This document shows positions 6,662-13,812 of a stretch of 15,967 nucleotides of DNA, one piece after another. The position numbers and the translations under genes were made by a program. Numbering within the stretch: position 1 is the first letter of the stretch; every line of letters starts with the position of its first letter. This DNA comes from Lachnospiraceae bacterium UBA4381 (GTDB lineage Bacteria > Bacillota > Clostridia > Lachnospirales > Lachnospiraceae). The notes under the pieces are model-generated. The model worked only from the letters and a program-made list of their open reading frames with translations. It had not been told where the DNA came from and did no database searches. The stretch covers positions 1 through 15,967 of the forward strand of contig DGRT01000159.1 of assembly GCA_002391105.1 (NCBI GenBank), written 5' to 3'.

Positions 6662-8035
6662 ATGAATGAGGACTTTCAGGAGAAATTACTGGAAGAAATG
6701 AACCGTAGGTCGAGGAATAGCGCCGAGAGAGAAAAGAGAAGAAGGCAGGTTATGAGAAACAGATTTATACTTGCTTTCACATGCACACTGGTGATTCTGG
6801 GAGCTATCGTACTGGGAATATTTATCATCAGGAAAGACTCTGAAGCAGGTACTTCAGAAAAAACCAGCCAGATTACTTCCGGGGATAAAGGAGCAGCAGG
6901 AAATGCCGATGGTTCGGGAAATGCGGCTTTAGTAGAAGGTAATTCTTCCGGAGATAATGTAAATGGTATAGCAGGCGATGGAGCATCCGGTAATACTTTT
7001 GGAGACGTGGCTGACGGTAATAATTCAGGAGCCGCATCAGATAATATATCGGGCAGTCAGGATGCGTCCGGAACGGCTTCCGCAGGTGACGCAGAGCAGG
7101 CAGCAGAGGAAGACTTTGAGATAAAGATGACATTTGTTGGTGACTGCTGCATGGGTTCAAACCTTGAAAACAGAAGTCAGGGCTCTATGCTCTGGTGCGT
7201 GGAGAACTATCCGACTTCCTACTTTTTTGAAAAGGTAAAGCCGTACTTTGAAAATGATGATCTTACGGTTGCCAACTGTGAGTGTTGTATATCTGACAGA
7301 GAGGTTGGTCCCCGTGATAAAGGTCCGGACAGTTTCTACTGGTTCAAGGCTCCGAAGAAGATAGCGGCAGCATTTCCGGAAAGCAGCATCGAGGCAGTTT
7401 CACTCTGTAATAATCATGCTTATGATTATGGAGATGAATGTCTGGCAGATACGCAGGATGCTTTTGATGAGCTGGGTGTGTTATGGGGCATCAGGGAGCA
7501 TATACTATATTATGAGCAAAATGGTTTTACTATAGCTATCGTATGTGTTGCATTTTACAGCTACGATGAGGTTGGAGTTTATTGTATGCCTTATCTTGAA
7601 GAGGCAAAGAAGAATTCGGATTATCAGATAGTATTCTTCCATGGTGGAACAGAGGGTGTGCATCAGCCAAATGACTGGAAGGTAGCCGGATGTCATGATA
7701 TGATTGATGCCGGTGCAGATCTTATAATAGGTAGTCATCCGCACGTTCTTCAGGGTAAGGAAACCTATAATGGTGTAGATATCATTTATTCGCTTGGTAA
7801 CTTCTGTTTTGGTGGAAATGATTATCCTGAGAACAGGACACTTATTTACAAATATAATCTTCAGATTCATAGAAGTGGTGATCAGTTTGAGGTGACAGGA
7901 AGTAATGATGAGATGATCCCGTGCTATGTTTTTACAGGTTATACCAACAACTGGCAGCCGGCACCAATCGAGGATGAGGATACGGCAGATAGAGTTATCA
8001 GATTTATGAATGGGGAGCTGGATTCACCGTTATAG
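6662..8035 (+). CDS. Membrane-anchored CapA-like (PGA_cap) metallophosphatase-fold protein
   Basis: Protein of 457 residues related to CapA/PgsA of poly-gamma-glutamate capsule synthesis. The family has a metallophosphatase-like fold, but its biochemical activity is poorly defined. The start at 6662 is chosen because AAGGTGG (6647-6653) ends eight bases before it; the in-frame GTG at 6650 overlaps that ribosome binding site. Parts: basic cytoplasmic N-terminus (residues 15-33), one transmembrane helix (34-56), an extracellular Gly/Ser/Asn/Ala-rich linker (about 57-150), then the CapA domain with FVGDCCMG (158-165), NCE (205-207), CNNHAYDYG (249-257), HGG (327-329), GSHPHV (357-362) and SLGNF (377-381), which contain the likely metal ligands. 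No capB or capC is present in the window, so capsule synthesis is not implied. It may act on wall or surface polymers. Confidence 0.85.
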   Translation: MNEDFQEKLLEEMNRRSRNSAEREKRRRQVMRNRFILAFTCTLVILGAIVLGIFIIRKDSEAGTSEKTSQITSGDKGAAGNADGSGNAALVEGNSSGDNVNGIAGDGASGNTFGDVADGNNSGAASDNISGSQDASGTASAGDAEQAAEEDFEIKMTFVGDCCMGSNLENRSQGSMLWCVENYPTSYFFEKVKPYFENDDLTVANCECCISDREVGPRDKGPDSFYWFKAPKKIAAAFPESSIEAVSLCNNHAYDYGDECLADTQDAFDELGVLWGIREHILYYEQNGFTIAIVCVAFYSYDEVGVYCMPYLEEAKKNSDYQIVFFHGGTEGVHQPNDWKVAGCHDMIDAGADLIIGSHPHVLQGKETYNGVDIIYSLGNFCFGGNDYPENRTLIYKYNLQIHRSGDQFEVTGSNDEMIPCYVFTGYTNNWQPAPIEDEDTADRVIRFMNGELDSPL

Positions 8036-8214
8036 AGAGGGCTTCACAGCGTAGGCATGATATCGACATTAAAAGGGTACTAGTGCAATCAGGACAGACG
8101 AAGAACTGGACATACATTAGTAACAGAACTGAGGGATAGAGCTTCTCAGTACATTAATCCAGGATATGGGATTTGAGATAGAGTAGAGTATAATAATATC
8201 GGGGTAGAAGTATA

Positions 8215-8853
8215 ATGGCAAAGGGTATATTTATTACAATGGAAGGACCTGACGGTTCCGGAAAAACAACACAGATTGAGTTACTAAAAGCAGAGCTTGA
8301 GAAAAGTGGCTATTCGGTGCTTATAACAAGGGAGCCGGGAGGAAACAGGATAAGTGAAGCTATCAGGGAAATAATTCTGAATAAGGACTATATGGAAATG
8401 GCTCCTGCAACGGAATGCCTGCTATATGCAAGTGCAAGGGCACAGCTTGTAAATGAAGTGATAGGTCCCATGCTTGATAAGGGAGGAGCGGTTATAAGTG
8501 ACCGGTTTGTGGATTCCTCTCTTGTATATCAGGGAATTGCCAGAGGACTTGGAGTAGATGAGGTATTTGAGATTAACCGCTTTGCCATCCGTGAATATAT
8601 GCCGGATGCTACATTTCTCCTTTCGCTTCCTGCAGAGGTTGGAATATCCAGAAAGAAGGATCAGAAGGAACTGGACAGGATGGAGAAGGAGAGCCTTGAG
8701 TTTCACAAAAAGGTGGCAGAGGGCTACCTGAAGCTTGCAGAAAAGTACCCGGAGAGGATACGTGTCATTGATGCAACCCAGGATGTAGAAACCATAAGTG
8801 GTTTGATAAAGAAACAAGTTTATGATATATTAAAGGGTAAAGTGTCTATATAG
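8215..8853 (+). CDS. tmk: Thymidylate kinase
   Basis: Phosphorylates dTMP to dTDP with ATP, the step that feeds dTTP synthesis. The 212-residue protein has P-loop GPDGSGKT (11-18), the substrate-binding TREPGG (38-43), SDRFVDSS (95-102) with the DR pair, YQG (105-107) and a lid region with basic residues RKKDQKELDRME (146-157). Length and motifs are typical. GGGG (8201-8204) lies 10 bases before the ATG. It sits in the operon just upstream of holB, the same order as in Bacillus, but without yaaQ and yaaR in between. The 179-base gap before it holds no recognisable gene. Confidence 0.97.
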   Translation: MAKGIFITMEGPDGSGKTTQIELLKAELEKSGYSVLITREPGGNRISEAIREIILNKDYMEMAPATECLLYASARAQLVNEVIGPMLDKGGAVISDRFVDSSLVYQGIARGLGVDEVFEINRFAIREYMPDATFLLSLPAEVGISRKKDQKELDRMEKESLEFHKKVAEGYLKLAEKYPERIRVIDATQDVETISGLIKKQVYDILKGKVSI

Positions 8854-8941
8854 AGTATTATTACTCACGATGTATAAGAATTAAAGTGACCTGAACATAC
8901 ACATTATTAGTAACGATCCAGATACGAAATGGAGAAATGCT

Positions 8942-9931
8942 ATGAATTTTAGTGAGATTATCGGACATGAAGATATAATAAGTCGTTTCAGAAGCAGTAT
9001 CGAGCTGGGACGTGTTAATCATGCTTATATAATTGCAGGCGAGAAGGATAGTGGTCGTTTTACGCTCGCCAGAGCATTTGCTAAGACTCTTCAGTGTGAA
9101 GAAGGAGGAACGGAGTCCTGTGGACATTGCAAATCCTGTCTTCAGGCAGAAAGCATGAATCATCCTGATATTGATTATATTACTCATGAAGGAGATCATA
9201 TATCTGTAAATGATATTCGTGTTCAGCTTAATCAGGAGATAAGTAAGAGACCTTATAACAGCAGATACAGGATCTTCATTATGAGAGATGCTGAAAAAAT
9301 GACTGAAGAGGCACAGAATGCTCTTCTGAAAACTATAGAGGAACCGCCGGAGTATGGTATTATCATGCTTATTGTTACTCAGCCGGAGAAGCTTCTTCCT
9401 ACGATTCGTTCAAGATGTGTTACCATCACAACGAAGCCGGTAAAGGAGAAGGATATAAGGGATTATCTTGTGAACAAGCTCCATATAGAGGAGTCAAAGG
9501 CAAGCTTTGCTATCGAATATGCTCAGGGTAATCTTGGTAAGGCGGTACAGCTTGCAACGAATGAAGAGTATGAACAGCTTATTCAATCTGTTATAGAGCT
9601 GGAGACAAATATCAGGGAGCTTTCCTATGAGGAGATATCCCGGACTATACAAAAATGTGTAGATTATAAGATGAATATTAATGATTATCTGGATCTTATG
9701 ATGATGTGGTACAGAGACATTCTGGTACTGAAGGTTACAGGCAATCCGGATAAGATACTTTTTAAAACAGAGTACAGTGCTATAAAAAATCAGGCTCAGT
9801 ATCTGTCCTTTAATGAGCTGGAAATAAAGCAGAGAGCTATCATTTCCGCAAAAGAGAGGATAAATGCAAATGCAAGGCTGGAGGATATCATGAGGCTTCT
9901 TATTATCACTCTTAAGGAGCATTATGACTGA
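8942..9931 (+). CDS. holB: DNA polymerase III subunit delta'
   Basis: AAA+ clamp-loader subunit that, with delta and tau/gamma, opens and loads the beta clamp at the replication fork. The 329-residue protein begins with the typical FSEIIGHEDI and has HAYIIAG before a degenerate nucleotide loop (GEKDSGRFT, 33-41, with Arg where Walker A has Lys). Zinc-module cysteines are C52, C60, C63 and C66. The sensor/arginine-finger segment is LLPTIRSRC (to residue 159). The degenerate loop suggests little or no ATP hydrolysis by this subunit, as is known for E. coli delta'. GGAG (8931-8934) lies seven bases upstream. Placed between tmk and ricT, as in many Firmicutes. Confidence 0.95.
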   Translation: MNFSEIIGHEDIISRFRSSIELGRVNHAYIIAGEKDSGRFTLARAFAKTLQCEEGGTESCGHCKSCLQAESMNHPDIDYITHEGDHISVNDIRVQLNQEISKRPYNSRYRIFIMRDAEKMTEEAQNALLKTIEEPPEYGIIMLIVTQPEKLLPTIRSRCVTITTKPVKEKDIRDYLVNKLHIEESKASFAIEYAQGNLGKAVQLATNEEYEQLIQSVIELETNIRELSYEEISRTIQKCVDYKMNINDYLDLMMMWYRDILVLKVTGNPDKILFKTEYSAIKNQAQYLSFNELEIKQRAIISAKERINANARLEDIMRLLIITLKEHYD

Positions 9932-10034
9932 TTATAGCGGATAGAATATTGAGATGCTTCGACATGGTTTTTATAATCCTGAAAGATGGAATTATAGCGA
10001 TATTTAAGAAGCACAGCAAGGAGTTACATATAGA

Positions 10035-11351
10035 ATGAAGGATGTTGTAGGCGTTAGATTCAGATCCAATGGAAAGGTGTACTATTTTGATCCGGGCGAT
10101 CTTCATATAACTGTTGGAACAGATGTAGTAGTTGATACATCTCGTGGAGTCGAATATGGAAAATGTGTCATGGGGAGAAGAAGTGTTGAGGATGAAAAGA
10201 TCCTGACAGGACTGAAGCCGGTTATGAGAATAGCCACCCCTGAAGATACTGAAAGATATGAAAACAATAAGATCAAATCCCAGCAGGCTTATAAAACCTG
10301 TATGGATAAGATCAGAGAGCATGATCTGGGAATGAAGCTGATCTCTGCAGAATATACTTTCGACGGAAGTAAGGTGCTTTTCTACTTTACAGCAGAGGGA
10401 AGGATAGATTTTCGTGAGCTGGTTCGTGATCTTGCGTCAGTTTTCAAGACACGTATAGAGCTTAGACAGATTGGTGTCAGAGATGAAGCAAAGGTTCTTG
10501 GTGGACTTGGTGCATGTGGAAGAGACCTATGCTGTTACAGTTATCTTCCTGAGTTTATTCCTGTATCGATAAAAATGGCGAAGGAGCAGAACCTTTCTCT
10601 TAACCAGTCCAAGATTTCCGGTGTTTGCGGAAAGCTGATGTGCTGTCTTAAGTATGAGCAGGAAACCTATGAATATCTGAATGCGAAGATGCCATCAGTT
10701 GGAGATATAGTCATAACCAAAGATGGAAAAACCGGAAAGGTTGATATAGTTAATGTTCTTAGGCAGACTGTTCGTATCATCATTACAGATGAAGAGGATA
10801 ACAAGGTTGCTGAAGAGCATAAGGTTGAGGATATACAGTTCAAGTCAAGAAAGAAAAAGGCTGCTTTTCAAAATGATGCAGAATTTGAGGATGATATGGC
10901 CGAGGATGAGGTAAATATATCCTATGATTCTGAGGAAGGAGAGATTATCAGTGGTGACAGTGGCGATGGTAAGAGGGAGCCATTTGTAAAAATGTCACGT
11001 AATAATCAAAGTAATAGGAATAATCAGAGTAATCAGCATAATCAGAGCAGCCAGCATAATCAGAGCAGCCAGCATAATCAGAACAGACACAATAATCAAA
11101 ATAATGCCGGTAATCAGGGTGGCTCAAATGACCAGGGTGGCTCAGGAAAGAATCATGGGCATCATGACAAGAACCATCAGGGTAAGCAGGGAAAGAAATC
11201 CGGAAAGCCTCATCATAAAAACTTAAATAAGGAACAGAACAAGAATCAGGATAATAGTCATAATAAAAATGAAGGAAAAGGAGGTCATGGCGGAAAAGAC
11301 AGTAACAGATATAACAGAAACCATGATAAGCCTGATAAAAAAGATGAGTAA
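10035..11351 (+). CDS. ricT: PSP1-domain protein RicT (YaaT) with long N/Q/H-rich tail
   Basis: RicT is part of the RicA-RicF-RicT (Y) complex, which binds iron-sulfur clusters and modulates RNase Y cleavage, sporulation, competence and biofilm formation in Bacillus. The core, residues 1 to about 275, contains the PSP1 domain with the cysteine-rich segments GACGRDLCC (159-167) and GVCGKLMCC (196-204), the likely cluster ligands. AAGGAG (10018-10023) precedes the ATG by 11 bases. After a basic RKKK (272-275) and an acidic stretch (281-311), a low-complexity tail of about 120 residues rich in Asn, Gln, His, Gly and Lys extends to residue 438. Bacillus YaaT is about 275 residues, so the whole extension of about 160 residues is unusual. 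The ricA and ricF partners are not in the window. The 3' end overlaps the next gene by eight bases. Confidence 0.93.
   Translation: MKDVVGVRFRSNGKVYYFDPGDLHITVGTDVVVDTSRGVEYGKCVMGRRSVEDEKILTGLKPVMRIATPEDTERYENNKIKSQQAYKTCMDKIREHDLGMKLISAEYTFDGSKVLFYFTAEGRIDFRELVRDLASVFKTRIELRQIGVRDEAKVLGGLGACGRDLCCYSYLPEFIPVSIKMAKEQNLSLNQSKISGVCGKLMCCLKYEQETYEYLNAKMPSVGDIVITKDGKTGKVDIVNVLRQTVRIIITDEEDNKVAEEHKVEDIQFKSRKKKAAFQNDAEFEDDMAEDEVNISYDSEEGEIISGDSGDGKREPFVKMSRNNQSNRNNQSNQHNQSSQHNQSSQHNQNRHNNQNNAGNQGGSNDQGGSGKNHGHHDKNHQGKQGKKSGKPHHKNLNKEQNKNQDNSHNKNEGKGGHGGKDSNRYNRNHDKPDKKDE
11034..11084 (+). repeat. 18-base coding repeats in the ricT tail
   Basis: The unit CAGCATAATCAGAGCAGC (QHNQSS) occurs at 11034-11051 and 11052-11069, followed by a truncated copy at 11070-11084. 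They lie inside the N/Q/H-rich tail of ricT and suggest growth of the tail by slippage. Confidence 0.85.
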
Positions 11352-12078
11352 TGTAGTTCTTAGAGAAAATGAAAGAATAGACGATTTAGAAATAAATGGG
11401 TTCCGTATCATACAGAACCCATTTTGCTTCTGCTTTGGTATAGATGCTGTACTTCTGGCTAACTTTGCAAGGATAAAAAGCGGAGCTAAGGTTCTTGATC
11501 TTGGAACAGGTACAGGGGTTATACCTATACTTCTTACTGCCAAGGAAAAGGGAAGGGACTGGACAGGGCTTGAAATCCAGTCGGATATGGTTGAGATGGC
11601 TAGGCGGTCAACGGAGTTAAATGATATAAGTGACAGATGCCATATCATAGAAGGGGATATAAAAAACTATAAGCAGCTCTTCGAGCCTTCTTCCTTCGAG
11701 GCAGTAACCTGTAATCCGCCGTATATGAAGCAGAGCTCGGGTCTTGTAAATCCAAGTGATAACCTTCATATATCAAGACATGAGGTACTGGTTTCACTTG
11801 AGGAGGTTATAGCCGCTGCTTCCTATGTCCTGAAGTCAAGCGGAACATTTAGCATGGTACATAGACCTTACAGACTGGTCGAGATAATGACTCTTATGAG
11901 AAAATATCATCTCGAACCAAAGAAGCTGCAGATGGTACAGCCGTCAGTCGGCAAGGAACCTAATCTTATACTGATCGAAGGTGTTAAGGGCGGTGGACCG
12001 GAGCTGAGGGTACTTCCCACATTTTATGTATATGATGAAAATGGAAATATGAACGAAGTTGTTGGCAAGATTGGATGA
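11344..12078 (+). CDS. TrmN6-like SAM-dependent methyltransferase (YabB family)
   Basis: Predicted tRNA1(Val) adenine-37 N6-methyltransferase or a close relative (Bacillus YabB). The 244-residue start at 11344 overlaps the ricT stop by eight bases (ATGAGTAA) and gives the family N-terminus MSNVVLRENERIDDLEINGF. The longer frame back to 11269 would run 83 bases into ricT and is not favoured. The ribosome binding site is weak (AAAAAAG), so translational coupling to ricT is likely. SAM-binding motif I is VLDLGTGTGVIP (50-61). The catalytic NPPY motif (124-127) marks an exocyclic amino N6-adenine methyltransferase. The C-terminal segment KGGGPELRVLPTFYVYDENG is typical of this family. RNA substrate not shown by sequence. 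Placement between ricT and rsmI matches the Bacillus order minus yabA. Confidence 0.88.
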   Translation: MSNVVLRENERIDDLEINGFRIIQNPFCFCFGIDAVLLANFARIKSGAKVLDLGTGTGVIPILLTAKEKGRDWTGLEIQSDMVEMARRSTELNDISDRCHIIEGDIKNYKQLFEPSSFEAVTCNPPYMKQSSGLVNPSDNLHISRHEVLVSLEEVIAAASYVLKSSGTFSMVHRPYRLVEIMTLMRKYHLEPKKLQMVQPSVGKEPNLILIEGVKGGGPELRVLPTFYVYDENGNMNEVVGKIG

Positions 12079-12104
12079 TTAATTTTTATGCCAGGAGGAA
12101 ACGG

Positions 12105-12959
12105 ATGGCTGGAATATTATATCTGGTTGCGACTCCCATAGGAAACATGGAAGATATGACTATGAGGGCAATAAGGATTCTAAAGGAAGCAGATCTGATA
12201 GCTGCAGAGGATACCAGAGACTGCTTAAAGCTGCTGAAAAAATTTGATATAGATACGCCTACTACCAGTTACCATGAATATAACCGGTTCGATAAGGGAA
12301 GGCTTCTAACAGAGAAGCTTCTTCAGGGAACTAATATTGCCCTTATTACAGACGCAGGGACTCCGGGTATATCTGATCCCGGTGAGGTGCTGGTTCAGAT
12401 GTGTTATGAAGAGGGAATCAGGGTAGTTCCGGTTCCGGGAGCGGTGGCAGGAATCAATGCGCTTATAGCATCGGGACAGAAGACGAGGAGCTTTGCATTT
12501 GAAGCCTTTCTTCCTTCCGAGAAAACTGATAAAAAGGAAAGGCGTAAGGTTCTGGAACGTCTGAAGACTGAAACCAGAACTATAATACTATATGAAGCTC
12601 CCCACAGACTCGTTAAAACTCTGGAAGTATTAAGGGATACCTTGGGAGAAGAGAGGGAGCTGACGATCTGTAAGGAACTGACTAAGAAGTATGAGAATTT
12701 CTTCAAGACAAATATAGACGGGGCGATAGCATTTTACAGAGAGCAGGAACCCCGCGGTGAATATGTTCTGGTTATTGCCGGAAAATCAGAGGAAGAACTA
12801 CGGCAGGAAAAGGAAGCTGAGTTTGCAGAGGTTTCTATAGAGGACAGACTGAGAGAGCTGATGGAAGCCGGAATCACCAAGAAGGATGCAGTTAAACAGG
12901 TTGCGGAGGAACGAGGTATCAGTAAGAGAGAAGTCTATCAGGTAAGTATAAATATTTAG
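12105..12959 (+). CDS. rsmI: 16S rRNA (cytidine(1402)-2'-O)-methyltransferase
   Basis: Tetrapyrrole-methylase-fold enzyme that 2'-O-methylates C1402 in the 16S rRNA decoding centre, using SAM. The start at 12105 is fixed by AGGAGG (12093-12098) six bases upstream and by the N-terminus MAGILYLVATPIGN; the in-frame ATG at 12075 has no such site. Motifs: PIGNMEDMTMRA (11-22), AAEDTR (33-38), GTPGISDPG (85-93), PVPGAVA (109-115), LYEAPHR (162-168), KELTKKYE (190-197), and a C-terminal helical tail (244-284) of the family type. Length 284 is normal. It is the last gene of the operon, followed 12 bases later by a terminator hairpin. Confidence 0.96.
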   Translation: MAGILYLVATPIGNMEDMTMRAIRILKEADLIAAEDTRDCLKLLKKFDIDTPTTSYHEYNRFDKGRLLTEKLLQGTNIALITDAGTPGISDPGEVLVQMCYEEGIRVVPVPGAVAGINALIASGQKTRSFAFEAFLPSEKTDKKERRKVLERLKTETRTIILYEAPHRLVKTLEVLRDTLGEERELTICKELTKKYENFFKTNIDGAIAFYREQEPRGEYVLVIAGKSEEELRQEKEAEFAEVSIEDRLRELMEAGITKKDAVKQVAEERGISKREVYQVSINI

Positions 12960-12971
12960 TACCAGTACAAA

Positions 12972-13008
12972 AAAAGACAATGTAACCATTTCGGTCACAT
13001 TGTCTTTT
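12972..13008. terminator. Bidirectional terminator, rsmI / ferredoxin junction
   Basis: AAAAGACAATGT (12972-12983) pairs with ACATTGTCTTTT (12997-13008), with three more pairs past one mismatch and a five-base loop. The plus strand continues into the U-rich TCTCATTTTC. The minus strand continues into a T run opposite the A-run at 12969-12975. It ends the ispE-rsmI operon and the opposing ferredoxin gene. Confidence 0.88.
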
Positions 13009-13035
13009 CTCATTTTCATAATCAATAAATAATAA

Positions 13036-13206
13036 CTATGCCTCTTCAATAGCTCCAACTGGGCAGCTACCTGCACAAGCTCCACAAGAGATGCATGTAT
13101 CAGCGTCGATAACGAACTGTCCATCACCTTCTGAAATAGCTCCAACAGGGCATCCTGATGCACATGTTCCACATGAAATGCAAGAATCACCAATTACGTA
13201 TGCCAT
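13036..13206 (-). CDS. Small 2[4Fe-4S] clostridial-type ferredoxin
   Basis: A 56-residue bacterial ferredoxin that carries low-potential electrons in the cytosol, for example from pyruvate:ferredoxin oxidoreductase or to Rnf and hydrogenase. Translation of the minus strand starts MAYVIGDSC and shows two cluster-binding motifs: CISCGTCASGCP (residues 9-20) and CISCGACAGSCP (38-49). Each has C-x2-C-x2-C plus a distal Cys-Pro, and both halves end PVGAI, showing the internal duplication of this family. AAGGAGG (complement of 13215-13221) lies eight bases upstream of the ATG, a strong site. It is monocistronic, insulated by a terminator upstream (13401-13438) and ended by the hairpin shared with rsmI. 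No redox partner gene is adjacent. Confidence 0.96.
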   Translation of the reverse strand: MAYVIGDSCISCGTCASGCPVGAISEGDGQFVIDADTCISCGACAGSCPVGAIEEA

Positions 13207-13400
13207 AGTTCTGTCCTCCTTAAATATTAATCATAGTTGAAATATACTACAATCATACTAAGTTAGCCAACACTAAAGTTTATTTGAATTTCGTAACTTT
13301 TATAACAAATAAAAGACATCTCTTACTATTGTTTTAATGCTCAGTACATTTGATTTACATGAAACGTGTATAAGGCAGGCTGTAGAAAGTTTCAGTTATT

Positions 13401-13438
13401 CGTAAATAAAAACCGTCTGGTGTAAGGGCACCAGACGG
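13401..13438 (-). terminator. Minus-strand intrinsic terminator with no known upstream gene
   Basis: CCGTCTGGTG (13413-13422) and CACCAGACGG (13429-13438) form a perfect GC-rich 10-pair stem with a six-base loop. On the minus strand the hairpin is followed at once by TTTTTATTTACG. On the plus strand no U-run follows. It therefore stops a leftward transcript arising between here and mecA, or antisense transcription from inside mecA. Confidence 0.75.
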
Positions 13439-13545
13439 CAGATGTTTGTCCGTTTTGATATATCGGTCGAAATGGTTTATCTTGTTGACGACCAAAATGT
13501 GATATGGAAGAAGCTGATCTTTTCTTGTCCACAAGTAGTCTGTGA
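13401..13545 (-). ncRNA. Candidate small RNA ending at the 13401-13438 terminator
   Basis: Inferred from a strong orphan terminator with no leftward protein gene before it. A weak promoter-like pair lies upstream on the minus strand (TTGATA, complement of 13575-13580, then CATATT 18 bases later), predicting an RNA of roughly 140 bases. A GGTCG/CGACC stem (13489-13493 with 13465-13469) is possible inside. I do not recognise 6S, SRP, tmRNA or RNase P features. The 5' end is uncertain. Confidence 0.3.
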
Positions 13546-13760
13546 TGTGAAATATGTGAAACCTCAGCAAAAAATATCAAGCAGTATCATGTGGTATCAT
13601 AGATCCTGGCGTTATTCATTAAAAGGGGAATAATGAATAATACCGAGCATAACTTCTGTATAATGAGAATATCAGACATTATCATTAAATGCAATGTGTA
13701 TTTTTAGAAAACGACCTTTATTCTGTTACAAAACTGTGTTAGAATACCTAGCAACGTATG

Positions 13761-13788
13761 TTGGAAATATGATTTATATGGATATGAC
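13761..13788 (+). promoter_or_regulatory. Weak candidate promoter of mecA
   Basis: TTGGAA (13761-13766), a 16-base spacer and TATGAC (13783-13788) lie just before the mecA ribosome binding site. Alternatives upstream are TAGAAT at 13740-13745 and TATAAT at 13659-13664, each without a good -35 hexamer. Confidence 0.3.
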
Positions 13789-13812
13789 CTAAAATGATAA
13801 AAGGATAATAAA

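Larger units (their letters stand above)
13222..13812. other. 591-base gene-poor stretch between ferredoxin and mecA
   Basis: No convincing protein gene. From left to right: the AT-rich region that must hold the ferredoxin promoter (about 13222-13330; no clear -35/-10 pair); a strong hairpin with a minus-strand U tract (13401-13438); about 110 bases that may be the body of a minus-strand RNA; two close copies of GTATCAT near 13584-13599; an inverted repeat TTATTCATT/AATGAATAA at 13612-13640 whose loop holds AAAAGGGG; a TATAAT at 13659-13664; and the mecA promoter region. Confidence 0.7.

Noticed and set aside
11269..11343. Upstream start that would lengthen the TrmN6-like protein by 25 residues
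   Set aside because: The extra part lies inside the ricT tail in another frame, has no family similarity, and the 11344 start gives the expected N-terminus.
12798..13193. 131-residue minus-strand frame overlapping rsmI and the ferredoxin gene
   Set aside because: It is out of frame with the certain ferredoxin, antisense to the rsmI end, and crosses the shared terminator.
13525..13533. TTGTCCACA, a DnaA-box-like sequence
   Set aside because: Single copy with no cluster, no AT-rich unwinding region tied to it, and no dnaA or dnaN nearby; not an origin.
13392..13633. Small frames on both strands (63 residues plus, 62 and 71 residues minus)
   Set aside because: No ribosome binding sites, odd composition, and the minus-strand frames read through a strong terminator hairpin.
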